Of a stretch of 64,000 nucleotides of DNA, positions 1 to 7,928 are shown in pieces. The number at the start of each line of letters is the position of its first letter. Within the stretch, counting starts at the first letter, position 1. The notes below the pieces were generated by a model. It saw only the letters and a list, made by a program, of their open reading frames with translations. It was not told where the DNA came from and did no database searches. This stretch comes from CAVSUB01 sp963816725 (GTDB lineage Bacteria; Acidobacteriota; Vicinamibacteria; Vicinamibacterales; 2-12-FULL-66-21): assembly GCA_963816725.1 (NCBI GenBank), contig CAWFMC010000005.1, positions 124,001 through 188,000 on the forward strand. The letters are read 5' to 3'. The position numbers and the translations under genes were made by a program.

Positions 1-205
1 CGACCCGCTCGCGCAAGGCGAAGGCGAAACCGAGGCACACCGTGACGATCAGGACCGACAGGGTCCACTGCACTTTGGGCGTGAAGTCGCCGGTCCAGAG
101 AAAGACGAGCGAGATGATCGCCCCCGGCGCGGCCGAGGCGAACGCCATCAGCAGGATGCGCCGGTCGTGGCTCAGTCGAGGCTCGCGCGGCGAGTTGGGG
201 TTCAT
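1..205 (-). CDS. Sensor histidine kinase, N-terminal fragment (cut by window edge)
   Basis: This reading frame starts with ATG at 205 on the minus strand and stays open to base 1, giving 68 residues. After a short basic N-terminus it has two hydrophobic stretches, about residues 18-36 and 45-62, separated by a short loop, which is a typical membrane-anchor start. It lies 97 bases downstream of the NtrC-type regulator on the same strand. From that position I infer it is the partner sensor kinase, but no kinase domain is visible here. It could also be another membrane protein. Confidence 0.5.
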   Translation of the reverse strand, partial: MNPNSPREPRLSHDRRILLMAFASAAPGAIISLVFLWTGDFTPKVQWTLSVLIVTVCLGFAFALRERV

Positions 206-302
206 GAGGGGCGGCGGCAGGTATTGTAGGTCGCGAGCGCCGGACCGGCGCGGCCCGTGGGCGACGAGCCGAATCCCGAGTCCCCGAGCCGCTAACGTCG
301 CG

Positions 303-1727
303 CTATAGCCCGTAACGCTGCAGGCGCCGGTACAGCGCGCTGCGGCTGAGACCGAGCGCCTTCGCCGCCTGGCTGACGTTGCCGTCGTAGCGCATCATCG
401 CCTTCTTGATCAGGAAGCACTCGACGTCCTCGAGGCTCATGTCTTCGAGACGTCCGCCGCCGTCCTTCGCGACCCGCAGCCCCAGGTCGGCCGGCTTGAC
501 CAGCGGGCCCCCGGCCATCAGCACCGCACGCTCGATCGCATGATCGAGCTCGCGGACATTGCCCGGCCACGGGTGTTCGAGCAGCAGCTGCATCGCGCCG
601 CTCTCGAAGCCGGTGAGGCGCTTGCGGTAGCGCTGCGCGTGCTGGCGGAGGAAGTGCTGGGCGAGAAGCGGCAGATCCTCCCGGCGATCCCGCAGCGCCG
701 GCAAACGGATCTCGATCGTGTTGAGGCGGAACAGGAGATCCTGACGGAAGCGCCCCGAGGCGACTTCGTCTTGCAGGTCGGCATTCGTCGCGGAGATGAT
801 GCGGACGTCCACCCGTCGGGTGCGCGACGATCCCAGCCGCTCGAACTCGCCGGTTTCGATGACCCGCAGCAGCTTGGCCTGCTGGCTCATCGGAACGTTG
901 GCAATCTCGTCGAGGAACAGGGTGCCCATGTCAGCCAGCTCGAAGCGTCCGACGCGATCCGCTTTCGCGTCGGTGAACGCGCCGCGCACGTGACCAAAGA
1001 GCTCGCTCTCGAACACGCCCTCCGAGACGCCGCCGGAGTTGACGATCACCATCGGGCGGGTGGCCCGGCTCGACACGGCGTGCAGCGCCCGGGCGATCAC
1101 GCCCTTGCCGGTTCCGTTCTCGCCGAGGACCATGACGTTCGCGTCCGAGGGGCCGACGCGGGAAATGACCTGCAGCACGCCCTGCATCGCCGGCGACTCG
1201 GCGATCAGCTTGGGCATACCCTCGCCGCGCAGCAGCGAGTTCTCGGCCTCGAGGCGCTGGCCTTTGCGCAGGGCCTGGCTCAACTCGATCTGCGTCCGGA
1301 TGATCGCCAGCAGCCGGGCGTTGTCCCACGGTTTCTGGATGAAGTCGCGCGCGCCGCGGCGCATCGCCTCGACCGCTACTTCGACGCTGCCCCACGCCGT
1401 CATCACCACCACCGGCAGCGTGGGATCCAGCCCCTGGATCCGCGACAGCAGGTTCAAGCCTTCCTCGCCGGACGTCGTGTCACGCGCGTAGTTCAGATCG
1501 ATGAGCGACACGTCGAATTCGCGCGCCTCGAGCGCCGCCAGCACGCCGGCCGGCGACGATGCGGTCTCGAGGTGGAAGCCTTCGGCCTTGAGCAGCAGCC
1601 GCAACGCCTCGAGCACGTCGGGCTGATCGTCGGCGATCAGCACCCGCGGATCGCTCGTCCGCACCGGGTGCCGGGCGCGATCGGCCGCGTCGTGTCGATG
1701 ATCCTTGAGGTGGTCGGTGATCAGCAT
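303..1727 (-). CDS. NtrC-family sigma-54-dependent response regulator
   Basis: This is a 474-residue transcription activator for sigma-54 RNA polymerase. The receiver domain (about 28-145) has acidic residues D33/D34, phosphoacceptor D77, T110 and K122. The AAA+ domain has Walker A GENGTGKG at 192-199 (usual form GESGTGKE), the sigma-54 contact loop GAFTDA at 239-244 and Walker B FLDE at 261-264. A Fis-type helix-turn-helix closes the protein (about 433-474). A ten-residue insertion follows the phosphorylation site. It is followed by a probable sensor kinase and preceded by transporter genes, so it probably controls that transport operon, whose upstream region carries a sigma-54-like promoter. 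Confidence 0.92.
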   Translation of the reverse strand: MLITDHLKDHRHDAADRARHPVRTSDPRVLIADDQPDVLEALRLLLKAEGFHLETASSPAGVLAALEAREFDVSLIDLNYARDTTSGEEGLNLLSRIQGLDPTLPVVVMTAWGSVEVAVEAMRRGARDFIQKPWDNARLLAIIRTQIELSQALRKGQRLEAENSLLRGEGMPKLIAESPAMQGVLQVISRVGPSDANVMVLGENGTGKGVIARALHAVSSRATRPMVIVNSGGVSEGVFESELFGHVRGAFTDAKADRVGRFELADMGTLFLDEIANVPMSQQAKLLRVIETGEFERLGSSRTRRVDVRIISATNADLQDEVASGRFRQDLLFRLNTIEIRLPALRDRREDLPLLAQHFLRQHAQRYRKRLTGFESGAMQLLLEHPWPGNVRELDHAIERAVLMAGGPLVKPADLGLRVAKDGGGRLEDMSLEDVECFLIKKAMMRYDGNVSQAAKALGLSRSALYRRLQRYGL

Positions 1728-1737
1728 GGATCAAGTA

Positions 1738-1929
1738 GGGACTGGGGACCCGGGACCAGGGACTGGGCAGCCTGCTTTGTCGCAGCCGGCTCGAACTTCA
1801 GACCCTGCTTCCTTCCCGCGATGTGCAGCATCGGATTGACCAGCAGCGAAGTTCGACGGAAAAGCGTTTGAGTCGCAGCCTGTTGTCGCTAACCAGGCGC
1901 CGGATCCCCGGTCCCTGGTCCCCGGTCCC
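1738..1929. repeat. Paired inverted heptamer arrays
   Basis: Bases 1738-1765 are four 7-base units of the form GGGACNN. Bases 1902-1929 are four units of the form CNGGWCC, which is the reverse complement of the first family. The 136 bases between the two arrays hold no convincing gene. On the minus strand this segment lies between the ATPase stop and the regulator start, so a transcript could pair the two arrays into a long stem. The same unit families recur near 21.3 kb. Confidence 0.8.
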
Positions 1930-1932
1930 GGC

Positions 1933-1965
1933 GAGCACTAAAGGCGCAAAGCGCCTTTAGTGCTC
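1933..1965 (-). terminator. Perfect 15-bp hairpin over the ATPase stop codon
   Basis: Bases 1933-1947 and 1951-1965 are exact reverse complements with a three-base AAA loop. The TAA stop of the ABC ATPase gene (1957-1959) lies inside the stem, so the last codons are part of it. No run of T follows on the minus strand, so it is not a textbook intrinsic terminator. It may reduce read-through or protect the 3' end between the transporter genes and the regulator. Confidence 0.5.
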
Positions 1966-2718
1966 GATATGAAACCCGCTCTCTTCCATCTCCTGCTGGG
2001 CGCGCTTGCTGCCGTCTTCCTCGAGCACGCGGCCGTCGAACAGGTGGATGGAGCGGTCGGCGTGGCGCGCATAACGCGGGTCGTGGGTGACCATGCAGAT
2101 CGTCGCCCCCTCGCGGTGCAGCTCGCGCAGCAGCTCCATGACGGCCTCGCCGTTCTTGGAGTCGAGGTTTCCTGTTGGCTCGTCGGCCAGCAGGATCGAG
2201 GGAGAGCCGGCCACCGCGCGGGCGACCGCGACGCGCTGCTGCTGACCGCCGGACAGCTGCGAGGGCAGGTGCTTCGAGCGGTGCGCCATGCCGACCTTCT
2301 CGAGCGCCGCCATCACCCGTTCCTTGCGCTCGGCCGACTTCATGCCGCGATAGGTCAGCGGGAGCTCGACGTTCTCGTAGACGTTCAGGTCGCCGATCAA
2401 GTTGAAGCTCTGGAAGATGAACCCGATCTCGCGATTCCGCACGCGGGCCCGCTCGGAGAGCGGCAGATCGGCGACCGACTTGCCGTTGAGGATGTACTTG
2501 CCGTCGGTGGGTGAGTCGAGCAGGCCGAGAATCGACAGCAGCGTGGACTTGCCGCAGCCCGAGGGTCCCGCGATGGCGATGTATTCGCCGGTCTTGATCT
2601 CGAGGTGGATCCCGGCGAGCGCGTGGGTTTCGACCTCGTCGGTGAAGAAAACCTTCGTGACGCCGTCGAGGTGAATCAGCGTTTGCGCGGCAGTGTTCAT
2701 CATGCTCTCCATGGTCAC
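1957..2718 (-). CDS. ABC transporter ATPase, MacB/LolD type
   Basis: A 253-residue cytosolic ATPase that would power export or release across the inner membrane. Walker A GPSGCGKST is at 51-59, the Q-loop glutamine at 103, signature LSGGQ at 155-159, Walker B ILLADE at 175-180 and the switch histidine at 212. The family is the MacB/LolD/FtsE-like group that works with FtsX-type permeases. It lies 26 bases after the membrane fusion protein gene. No permease gene is visible beside it in this window. ATG codons at residues 1, 3, 6 and 7 leave the exact start uncertain. Confidence 0.93.
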   Translation of the reverse strand: MTMESMMNTAAQTLIHLDGVTKVFFTDEVETHALAGIHLEIKTGEYIAIAGPSGCGKSTLLSILGLLDSPTDGKYILNGKSVADLPLSERARVRNREIGFIFQSFNLIGDLNVYENVELPLTYRGMKSAERKERVMAALEKVGMAHRSKHLPSQLSGGQQQRVAVARAVAGSPSILLADEPTGNLDSKNGEAVMELLRELHREGATICMVTHDPRYARHADRSIHLFDGRVLEEDGSKRAQQEMEESGFHIEH

Positions 2719-2744
2719 CGTTGACTGTTGATCTGCGACTGTCG

Positions 2745-4004
2745 TCAGCCCTTCAACTGGATGCGGTCGAACTGGTCGTAGTTGGACATGTCGGAGAGGA
2801 TCACCTGATCGCCAGGCTGCAGCCCCTCCTTGATCTCGATGGTGTTCACGGAGCTGCGTCCCAGCTTCACGTTGGTCCGCACCGCTTCGCCGGTCGGCAG
2901 CAGCTTGAACATCGAGACCGTGCCTTCGTCCTGGCCGAACGCCGGCCGGCCGACGAACACCACGTTGTCCAGCTTCTCGATCCGGATGGTCCCGTCGACG
3001 CTCAAGTCCGGACGGGCGCCGGGCGGCAGCGCGCCGTCGAGTATGACGTCCACCCCCACCGTTCCGTTGGACGAGGCCGGATCGATCCGCGCGACCTTCC
3101 CCTGGACGATGCCGTTGCGGGTGTCGATCTCAGCGAACTGCCCGAGGCGGAGATCCTTCGTCTGGGTCTCGGCGATGCGCACTTCCGCCTTCAGATTGGT
3201 CGGGTCGGCGACGCGGACGAGGTTCGTGCCCGGGCTGACCTGGGCGCCGCGTTCGACCGACACCAGCTGAAGTACTCCGGTCATGCCGGCCTTGACCCGA
3301 AGATCGTCCAGCTTGCGCATGCTGAGCTCGTAGGCCGCCCGCTTGAGGTTGACGTCTGCCTCCTGCGGAGCGAGCTGCGACTTCAGCCCTTCCTCGGTCA
3401 TCTTCAACCGCTGCTGGGCAATCTTGAGGCGGTTCGCCTGATCGGTCGCCTGGGTCTTCTTCAACTTGACGGTCAAGTCGGAGACCAGTCCGTCCTTCTG
3501 CAGCTGCTCGTTCGCTTCGAGATCGAGCTTCGCCTGGCTGTAGTTCGCTTCGATCGTCGCCGCGTCAGCCTGCTGGCTGAGGTATTGACTCTGCAGGTCG
3601 GCTTTCTTGTTGAGGAAGGCGGCTTCCGCAGACTGGAAGGCCAGCTGGGCGTCCTTGACTGACTGCTGGAGGTCCGGGTTGCTCATCTCGAGGATCACCG
3701 TATCCGGCTTCACCTCCGCTCCGGGCCTCAACAGGATCCGCTCAACCCGCCCTTGCGTGGTGGCGGGGATCCAGCGGATGTCTTCCGGAATGAGGGTGCC
3801 GGAGCCGCGGACCTGGCGGACCATCGGGCCGCGCTTCACCGTGTCGATCCACACCGTGCCGCGCTCGACGCTCGGAGCCGCAGGTTTGAGTCGCGAGACG
3901 GCGAGGGTAATGACCGCGACTCCCACCAGCGCCGCCGCACCATAGACGACCCGGCGCATCTTCTTCTTACGCTTCACGGACTCTGGACGTGCAATATCGA
4001 CCAT
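2745..4004 (-). CDS. Membrane fusion protein (HlyD/MacA family)
   Basis: A 419-residue periplasmic adaptor of a tripartite or MacAB-like transporter. A basic N-terminus precedes one membrane helix (about 18-38). A lipoyl-like half (about 50-110), a long alpha-helical coiled-coil hairpin (about 115-225, rich in Q, A and K), a second lipoyl half and beta-barrel domains (about 230-415) follow. The neighbouring ATPase and sigma-54 regulator suggest a regulated efflux or export operon. The substrate cannot be read from sequence. Confidence 0.9.
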   Translation of the reverse strand: MVDIARPESVKRKKKMRRVVYGAAALVGVAVITLAVSRLKPAAPSVERGTVWIDTVKRGPMVRQVRGSGTLIPEDIRWIPATTQGRVERILLRPGAEVKPDTVILEMSNPDLQQSVKDAQLAFQSAEAAFLNKKADLQSQYLSQQADAATIEANYSQAKLDLEANEQLQKDGLVSDLTVKLKKTQATDQANRLKIAQQRLKMTEEGLKSQLAPQEADVNLKRAAYELSMRKLDDLRVKAGMTGVLQLVSVERGAQVSPGTNLVRVADPTNLKAEVRIAETQTKDLRLGQFAEIDTRNGIVQGKVARIDPASSNGTVGVDVILDGALPPGARPDLSVDGTIRIEKLDNVVFVGRPAFGQDEGTVSMFKLLPTGEAVRTNVKLGRSSVNTIEIKEGLQPGDQVILSDMSNYDQFDRIQLKG

Positions 4005-4334
4005 GAAAAATGCCCTTGTGTTGCGCCGGGAGATAAACCGAGGCCCGCGCTGCCGCGCTTCAGAGCCAACCGTGTGCCACGCTGACGAGTACCGGTAACC
4101 TACTGACTATACTCGTCTTGCGCGCAAGCCGTGGGATCCATTTCGCCCCTGGCTGACCAGTTGCGGAATGCCGTCGTCCCGGAATCGAACACCAGTGAAT
4201 CGGCGCCTGCGGCACACGTGTGCGCCGCGACCACCCCATTGGACGGAATGCGGCAGACAGTGGTTTAGACAAATCGCCGCGGCTCACGTCGAATCTCGCT
4301 CCGTGCGGGATATACAATCTCCCGCGAACGCGGC
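4005..4334. other. Intergenic control region with two 12-bp palindromes
   Basis: This 330-base gap separates two diverging genes. It holds the sigma-54-like promoter described separately. It also holds two perfect 12-bp palindromes, CTTGCGCGCAAG at 4117-4128 and GCACACGTGTGC at 4212-4223, lying about 40 and 130 bases upstream of that promoter. Activators of the NtrC family bind dyads at such distances, so either could be an upstream activating site. No gene is visible. Confidence 0.4.
4064..4079 (-). promoter_or_regulatory. Sigma-54 (-24/-12) promoter candidate
   Basis: On the minus strand the bases read TGGCACACGGTTGGCT. The consensus is TGGCACG, four bases, TTGCW. The -24 GG and the -12 GC are separated by exactly ten bases, as required, and the -24 half matches completely for six bases. 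The predicted start would lie near 4053, about 50 bases before the fusion-protein ATG. A sigma-54 activator is encoded in the same gene group. Confidence 0.6.
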
Positions 4335-5006
4335 ATGGCGCCGACGCGTGCCACCGAACGTATGGGCTACGACTCACAGTGCGCGTACCGGCTGGACGGG
4401 GAACCTGGATCCGGCAAAGCGGTCCTCGAGCACCATGCGCTGATCCTGCGCAGCACGACGCGGCTGACCATCCCGTTGTCCAGCGTGACGAGCGCGACGG
4501 CTCACAATGGCTGGCTCACTGTCGGCTTCGATGGCCGGGTGGCGGAACTCGAACTGGGTGCCGGCGCGGCGAGATGGGCGGCGCGGATCACCAACCCGCC
4601 GTCACGCCTGTCGAAGCTGGGCGTCAAGGCCGGGCAGCGGATCCTCATCGCCGGTCCGGTCGACCAGGCGTTCGTCCGTGAGCTCGAAGGGGCGGGAGCA
4701 ATCGTCCTGACCCGCGCCCGTGCGGCCACAGCGGATCTCGTGTTCTACGCCGTCGAGCGGCCGGCTTGGCTCGATCGGATTCAGGCGTTGGCCGCCACCC
4801 TTACGCCCGCGGGCGCGCTGTGGACGCTGCGCACCAAGGGGTCTGGTCTGGTGACGGAGGCGGTGACCATGGCGGCCGGCAAGCGGGCCGGGCTGGTGGA
4901 CGTCAAGGTGGTGAGCTTTTCCGAGACGGTGACCGCGGAGAAGTTCGTGATCCCGGTGGCCCGGCGGACGGCCGTGGGCCGGGGTGCCGTGACCCGCGCG
5001 CGCTGA
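4335..5006 (+). CDS. DUF3052-like protein
   Basis: A 223-residue soluble protein. Residues about 10-85 look like a small beta-rich module that could be PH-like. The rest (about 90-210) resembles DUF3052, with a phrase like 'LVFYAVERPAWLDRI' and a C-terminal 'FSETVTAEKFVIPV'. Its biochemical role is unknown. ATG at 4362 (residue 10) is an equally good start. It precedes the ClpP-like gene by 85 bases on the same strand. Confidence 0.6.
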   Translation: MAPTRATERMGYDSQCAYRLDGEPGSGKAVLEHHALILRSTTRLTIPLSSVTSATAHNGWLTVGFDGRVAELELGAGAARWAARITNPPSRLSKLGVKAGQRILIAGPVDQAFVRELEGAGAIVLTRARAATADLVFYAVERPAWLDRIQALAATLTPAGALWTLRTKGSGLVTEAVTMAAGKRAGLVDVKVVSFSETVTAEKFVIPVARRTAVGRGAVTRAR

Positions 5007-5091
5007 TCGGCAAACGTGTTCCAGGGCGGGCGAGCCGATGGGCGAGTCCCATGGCGCCTGACGGCAAGGGCTGTGCAACGGACGGGTGGGC

Positions 5092-5865
5092 ATGACCGAC
5101 ATCAGCGACCGGCTCCTCAGCGACATCGTCGACGCGGTGAAAGAGATCGTCCGGAAGGAGCAATCGGACCGCCTGCGTGACATTTACTTGATCGGCGACA
5201 TCGACAAGGACAGCGCGCGCCACGTGATCGAGCGGTTGCGCGAGCTCGCCAACGACAGCCGCAAGCCGATCACGCTCTACATCAACAGCGCGGGTGGGAA
5301 CGTGACGGACGGTCTGGCGCTGCACGACGCGATCGCGCACCTGGTCGCGTGCGGGGTCACGATCACGATCGTCGTGCAGGGCATGGCGTACTCGATGGGG
5401 TCCGTGGTCGTTCAGGCCGCGAGCCCGGGGCGGCGGTGGGCGTTCCCGCACTCCTGGATCATGATCCACGAGCCGGCGAAATGGGCCGGCTGGCAGTCGA
5501 CCACCGCGGCGGCCCAGCACCTCGATCGCCTGAAACAGATGCAGGATCAGATTTACCGGATTCTGGCGGACCGCTCGGGCAAGCCGTTGCGCCAGATCAT
5601 CCGCGACACCAAGCGCACTGACCTCTATCTGGACTCCGCGCACTCCAAACGCTACGGCCTCATCGACGAAATCATCGGCGAAACGATCCGGATCAAGGAT
5701 GGCGAGGCGATTCCCATCGTCCGCGCCGCCGCGGCACTCGCGGCGCCGGATCCCGAGGACCAGCCGGAAGCCGCGGATGGCGACGAACCCGCCATCGAAC
5801 CGGCCGCGGCGCAGGGGCCCGCGGCGCCCGCCGTGGTGCCCGGCGGAGTTGACAGCGATCGCTGA
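5092..5865 (+). CDS. ClpP-like serine protease
   Basis: A 257-residue member of the ClpP peptidase family. The catalytic triad is visible as S101 (in AYSMGS), H126 (in IMIHEP) and D177. The usual ClpP core is about 195 residues. Here a tail of about 50 residues, rich in A, P, E and D and probably disordered, follows it. The motif around the serine differs from housekeeping ClpP (AYSMG rather than AASMG), and no clpX or tig lies nearby, so this is probably a specialised paralogue. A GTG two codons upstream (5086) is an alternative start. Confidence 0.85.
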   Translation: MTDISDRLLSDIVDAVKEIVRKEQSDRLRDIYLIGDIDKDSARHVIERLRELANDSRKPITLYINSAGGNVTDGLALHDAIAHLVACGVTITIVVQGMAYSMGSVVVQAASPGRRWAFPHSWIMIHEPAKWAGWQSTTAAAQHLDRLKQMQDQIYRILADRSGKPLRQIIRDTKRTDLYLDSAHSKRYGLIDEIIGETIRIKDGEAIPIVRAAAALAAPDPEDQPEAADGDEPAIEPAAAQGPAAPAVVPGGVDSDR

Positions 5866-5960
5866 CGACCGTGGCACGGCGGTTGCGTTCGATCTGTCGT
5901 GCCTCGACCTGACATCGCCGCCCGCACGGCCGCGTTCGCGTTTCCTGCTCGCGTCTCGCA

Positions 5961-7928
5961 ATGACTCGCCCGGCATCATCTCCGTCGCTGGCTCGCCGCC
6001 TGTCCGGAGGTGTGGAACTCCGTGACGGTGGCGCGCACGCGCGTGTCTGGGCGCCGGCGTGCTCGACGATCGACGTCGTCCTGGACGCGCGCCGGCAGGA
6101 TCCCATCACCCTCACCCGGCACGACGACGGGTTCTTCGAGGGGACGATCCGGCAGTTGTCGGCTGGTGAGCGATATTGGTTCCGGATCGATGGCGACAAG
6201 CTGCGTCCGGATCCGGTGTCGCGCTCGCAGCCGGAGGGCCCGCACGGCCCTTCGGCGGTGGTCGATCCCGCGAGCTTCGCGTGGACCGACGGCGCGTGGA
6301 CCGGCGTCGGCCCGGTCGGCCAGGTGCTCTACGAGCTGCACGTCGGCACGTTCACCGCGGAGGGGACGTGGGCGGCGGCCGCCGAGCAGCTGCCGGCGCT
6401 GAAGGACCTCGGCGTCACGATCATCGAGATGATGCCGATTGCCGACTTCACCGGGCAGTTCGGCTGGGGCTACGACGGCGTCAATCTCTATGCGCCGACC
6501 CGCTTGTACGGCACGCCCGACGATCTGCGCCGGTTCGTCGATCGCGCCCATCGCGAGGGGCTCGCGGTCATTCTCGACGTGGTGTACAACCACCTCGGGC
6601 CGGACGGCAATTACCTGCAGGACTTCGCCGCGGACTACTTCACCGACAAGTACAAGAACGACTGGGGCCGGGCCCTCAATTTCGAGGGACCGGCACCGGC
6701 GCGGGCGTTTTTCGTCGAGAACGCCGGCTACTGGATCGACGAGTTCCACTTCGACGGCCTGCGCTTCGACGCCACGCAGGACATCAAGGACGCCTCACCC
6801 GAACACGTGCTCGCGTCGCTGGCCCGCCGCGCGCGGGAGGCGGCCGGACGCCGTTCGATTTACCTGGTCGCCGAGAACGAGCCGCAGCACACCGTGATCG
6901 TCCGCTCGCCGGCCTCCGGCGGGTATGGCCTGGACGCGTTGTGGAACGACGACTACCACCACACCGCGCTGGTCGCGCTCACCGCGCGCCGTGAGGCGTA
7001 CTACACCGACTACACCGGCTCCCCCCAGGAGTTCGTGTCGAGCGCGAAATACGGCTACCTCTATCAGGGCCAGCGCTACGTGTGGCAGGACCAGCCGCGT
7101 GGCACGCCGGCGTTCGATCTCCGGGGCGCCGCCTTCGTCAGCTTCCTCGAGAATCACGATCAGGTGGCGAACAGCGCGTTCGGGAAGCGCATCCATCAGC
7201 TGACCTCTCCGGGCAGGCTCCGGACGCTCACCGCGCTGACACTCCTTGGCCCGGCGTCGCCGATGCTGTTTCAGGGCCAGGAATTCGCCTCCTCCGCCCC
7301 GTTCCTGTTCTTCGCCGATCACCACGAGGATCTGGCGGCCGACGTGGCGGCCGGACGCCGCGAGTTCCTCGAACAGTTCCCGAGCACCACCGACGGCGAC
7401 GTCCAGGCCCGGCTGGCGCCCCCCAGCTCGGAAGCGACGTTCGCCCGATGCAAGCTCGATCTGTCGGAGCGGACGCGCCACGCCGAGGTGTATGCGCTCC
7501 ACCGCGATCTTCTGGCGATCCGGCGAAAGGATCCGGTCATTCGCGCCGCGGGGACGGTGCGTATCGATGGCGCCGTACTCAGCCCGTCGCTCTTCGTCCT
7601 GCGCTACGCGTCGGGTGACGCCGACGATCGCCTTCTGGTGATCAATCTCGGCGTCGAGGCGTCGCTGGCGCTGGTGCCCGAACCGCTGCTGGCACCGCCG
7701 TTCGAGGGCGAGTGGTACGTGCTGTGGCACAGCGAGTCAACAGCCTACGGCGGGAGCGGGCGCGCGCCGTTCGTGCCTGAGGATGGGTGGCACGTGCCTG
7801 GCGAGTCGGCACTGCTGCTGGCCTCGCGGCGACGGGACCCGTCAGCGGCCCAGAAACCGAAACGTCGTGCCGGTGGCACGCCCGCAGCCGGCCAACGCCG
7901 GAGGACAGACGGTCAAACGGATGGATAG
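5961..7928 (+). CDS. treZ: Malto-oligosyltrehalose trehalohydrolase
   Basis: A 655-residue GH13 enzyme that releases trehalose from maltooligosyl trehalose. An N-terminal beta-sandwich (about 15-100) precedes the catalytic barrel. The three catalytic acids fit D270 (LRFDATQDI), E305 (AENEPQ) and D400 (LENHDQ). A C-terminal beta domain and a basic tail of about 35 residues follow. Its stop overlaps the debranching-enzyme start by eight bases, so the two are probably co-translated. The usual partner, the synthase TreY, is not in the window. Confidence 0.93.
   Translation: MTRPASSPSLARRLSGGVELRDGGAHARVWAPACSTIDVVLDARRQDPITLTRHDDGFFEGTIRQLSAGERYWFRIDGDKLRPDPVSRSQPEGPHGPSAVVDPASFAWTDGAWTGVGPVGQVLYELHVGTFTAEGTWAAAAEQLPALKDLGVTIIEMMPIADFTGQFGWGYDGVNLYAPTRLYGTPDDLRRFVDRAHREGLAVILDVVYNHLGPDGNYLQDFAADYFTDKYKNDWGRALNFEGPAPARAFFVENAGYWIDEFHFDGLRFDATQDIKDASPEHVLASLARRAREAAGRRSIYLVAENEPQHTVIVRSPASGGYGLDALWNDDYHHTALVALTARREAYYTDYTGSPQEFVSSAKYGYLYQGQRYVWQDQPRGTPAFDLRGAAFVSFLENHDQVANSAFGKRIHQLTSPGRLRTLTALTLLGPASPMLFQGQEFASSAPFLFFADHHEDLAADVAAGRREFLEQFPSTTDGDVQARLAPPSSEATFARCKLDLSERTRHAEVYALHRDLLAIRRKDPVIRAAGTVRIDGAVLSPSLFVLRYASGDADDRLLVINLGVEASLALVPEPLLAPPFEGEWYVLWHSESTAYGGSGRAPFVPEDGWHVPGESALLLASRRRDPSAAQKPKRRAGGTPAAGQRRRTDGQTDG

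Noticed and set aside
540..1871. Long plus-strand reading frame opposite the NtrC-type regulator
   Set aside because: It is the mirror of a gene with full receiver, AAA+ and Fis domains. Similar long arginine- or alanine-rich antisense frames occur opposite many genes here because of high GC.
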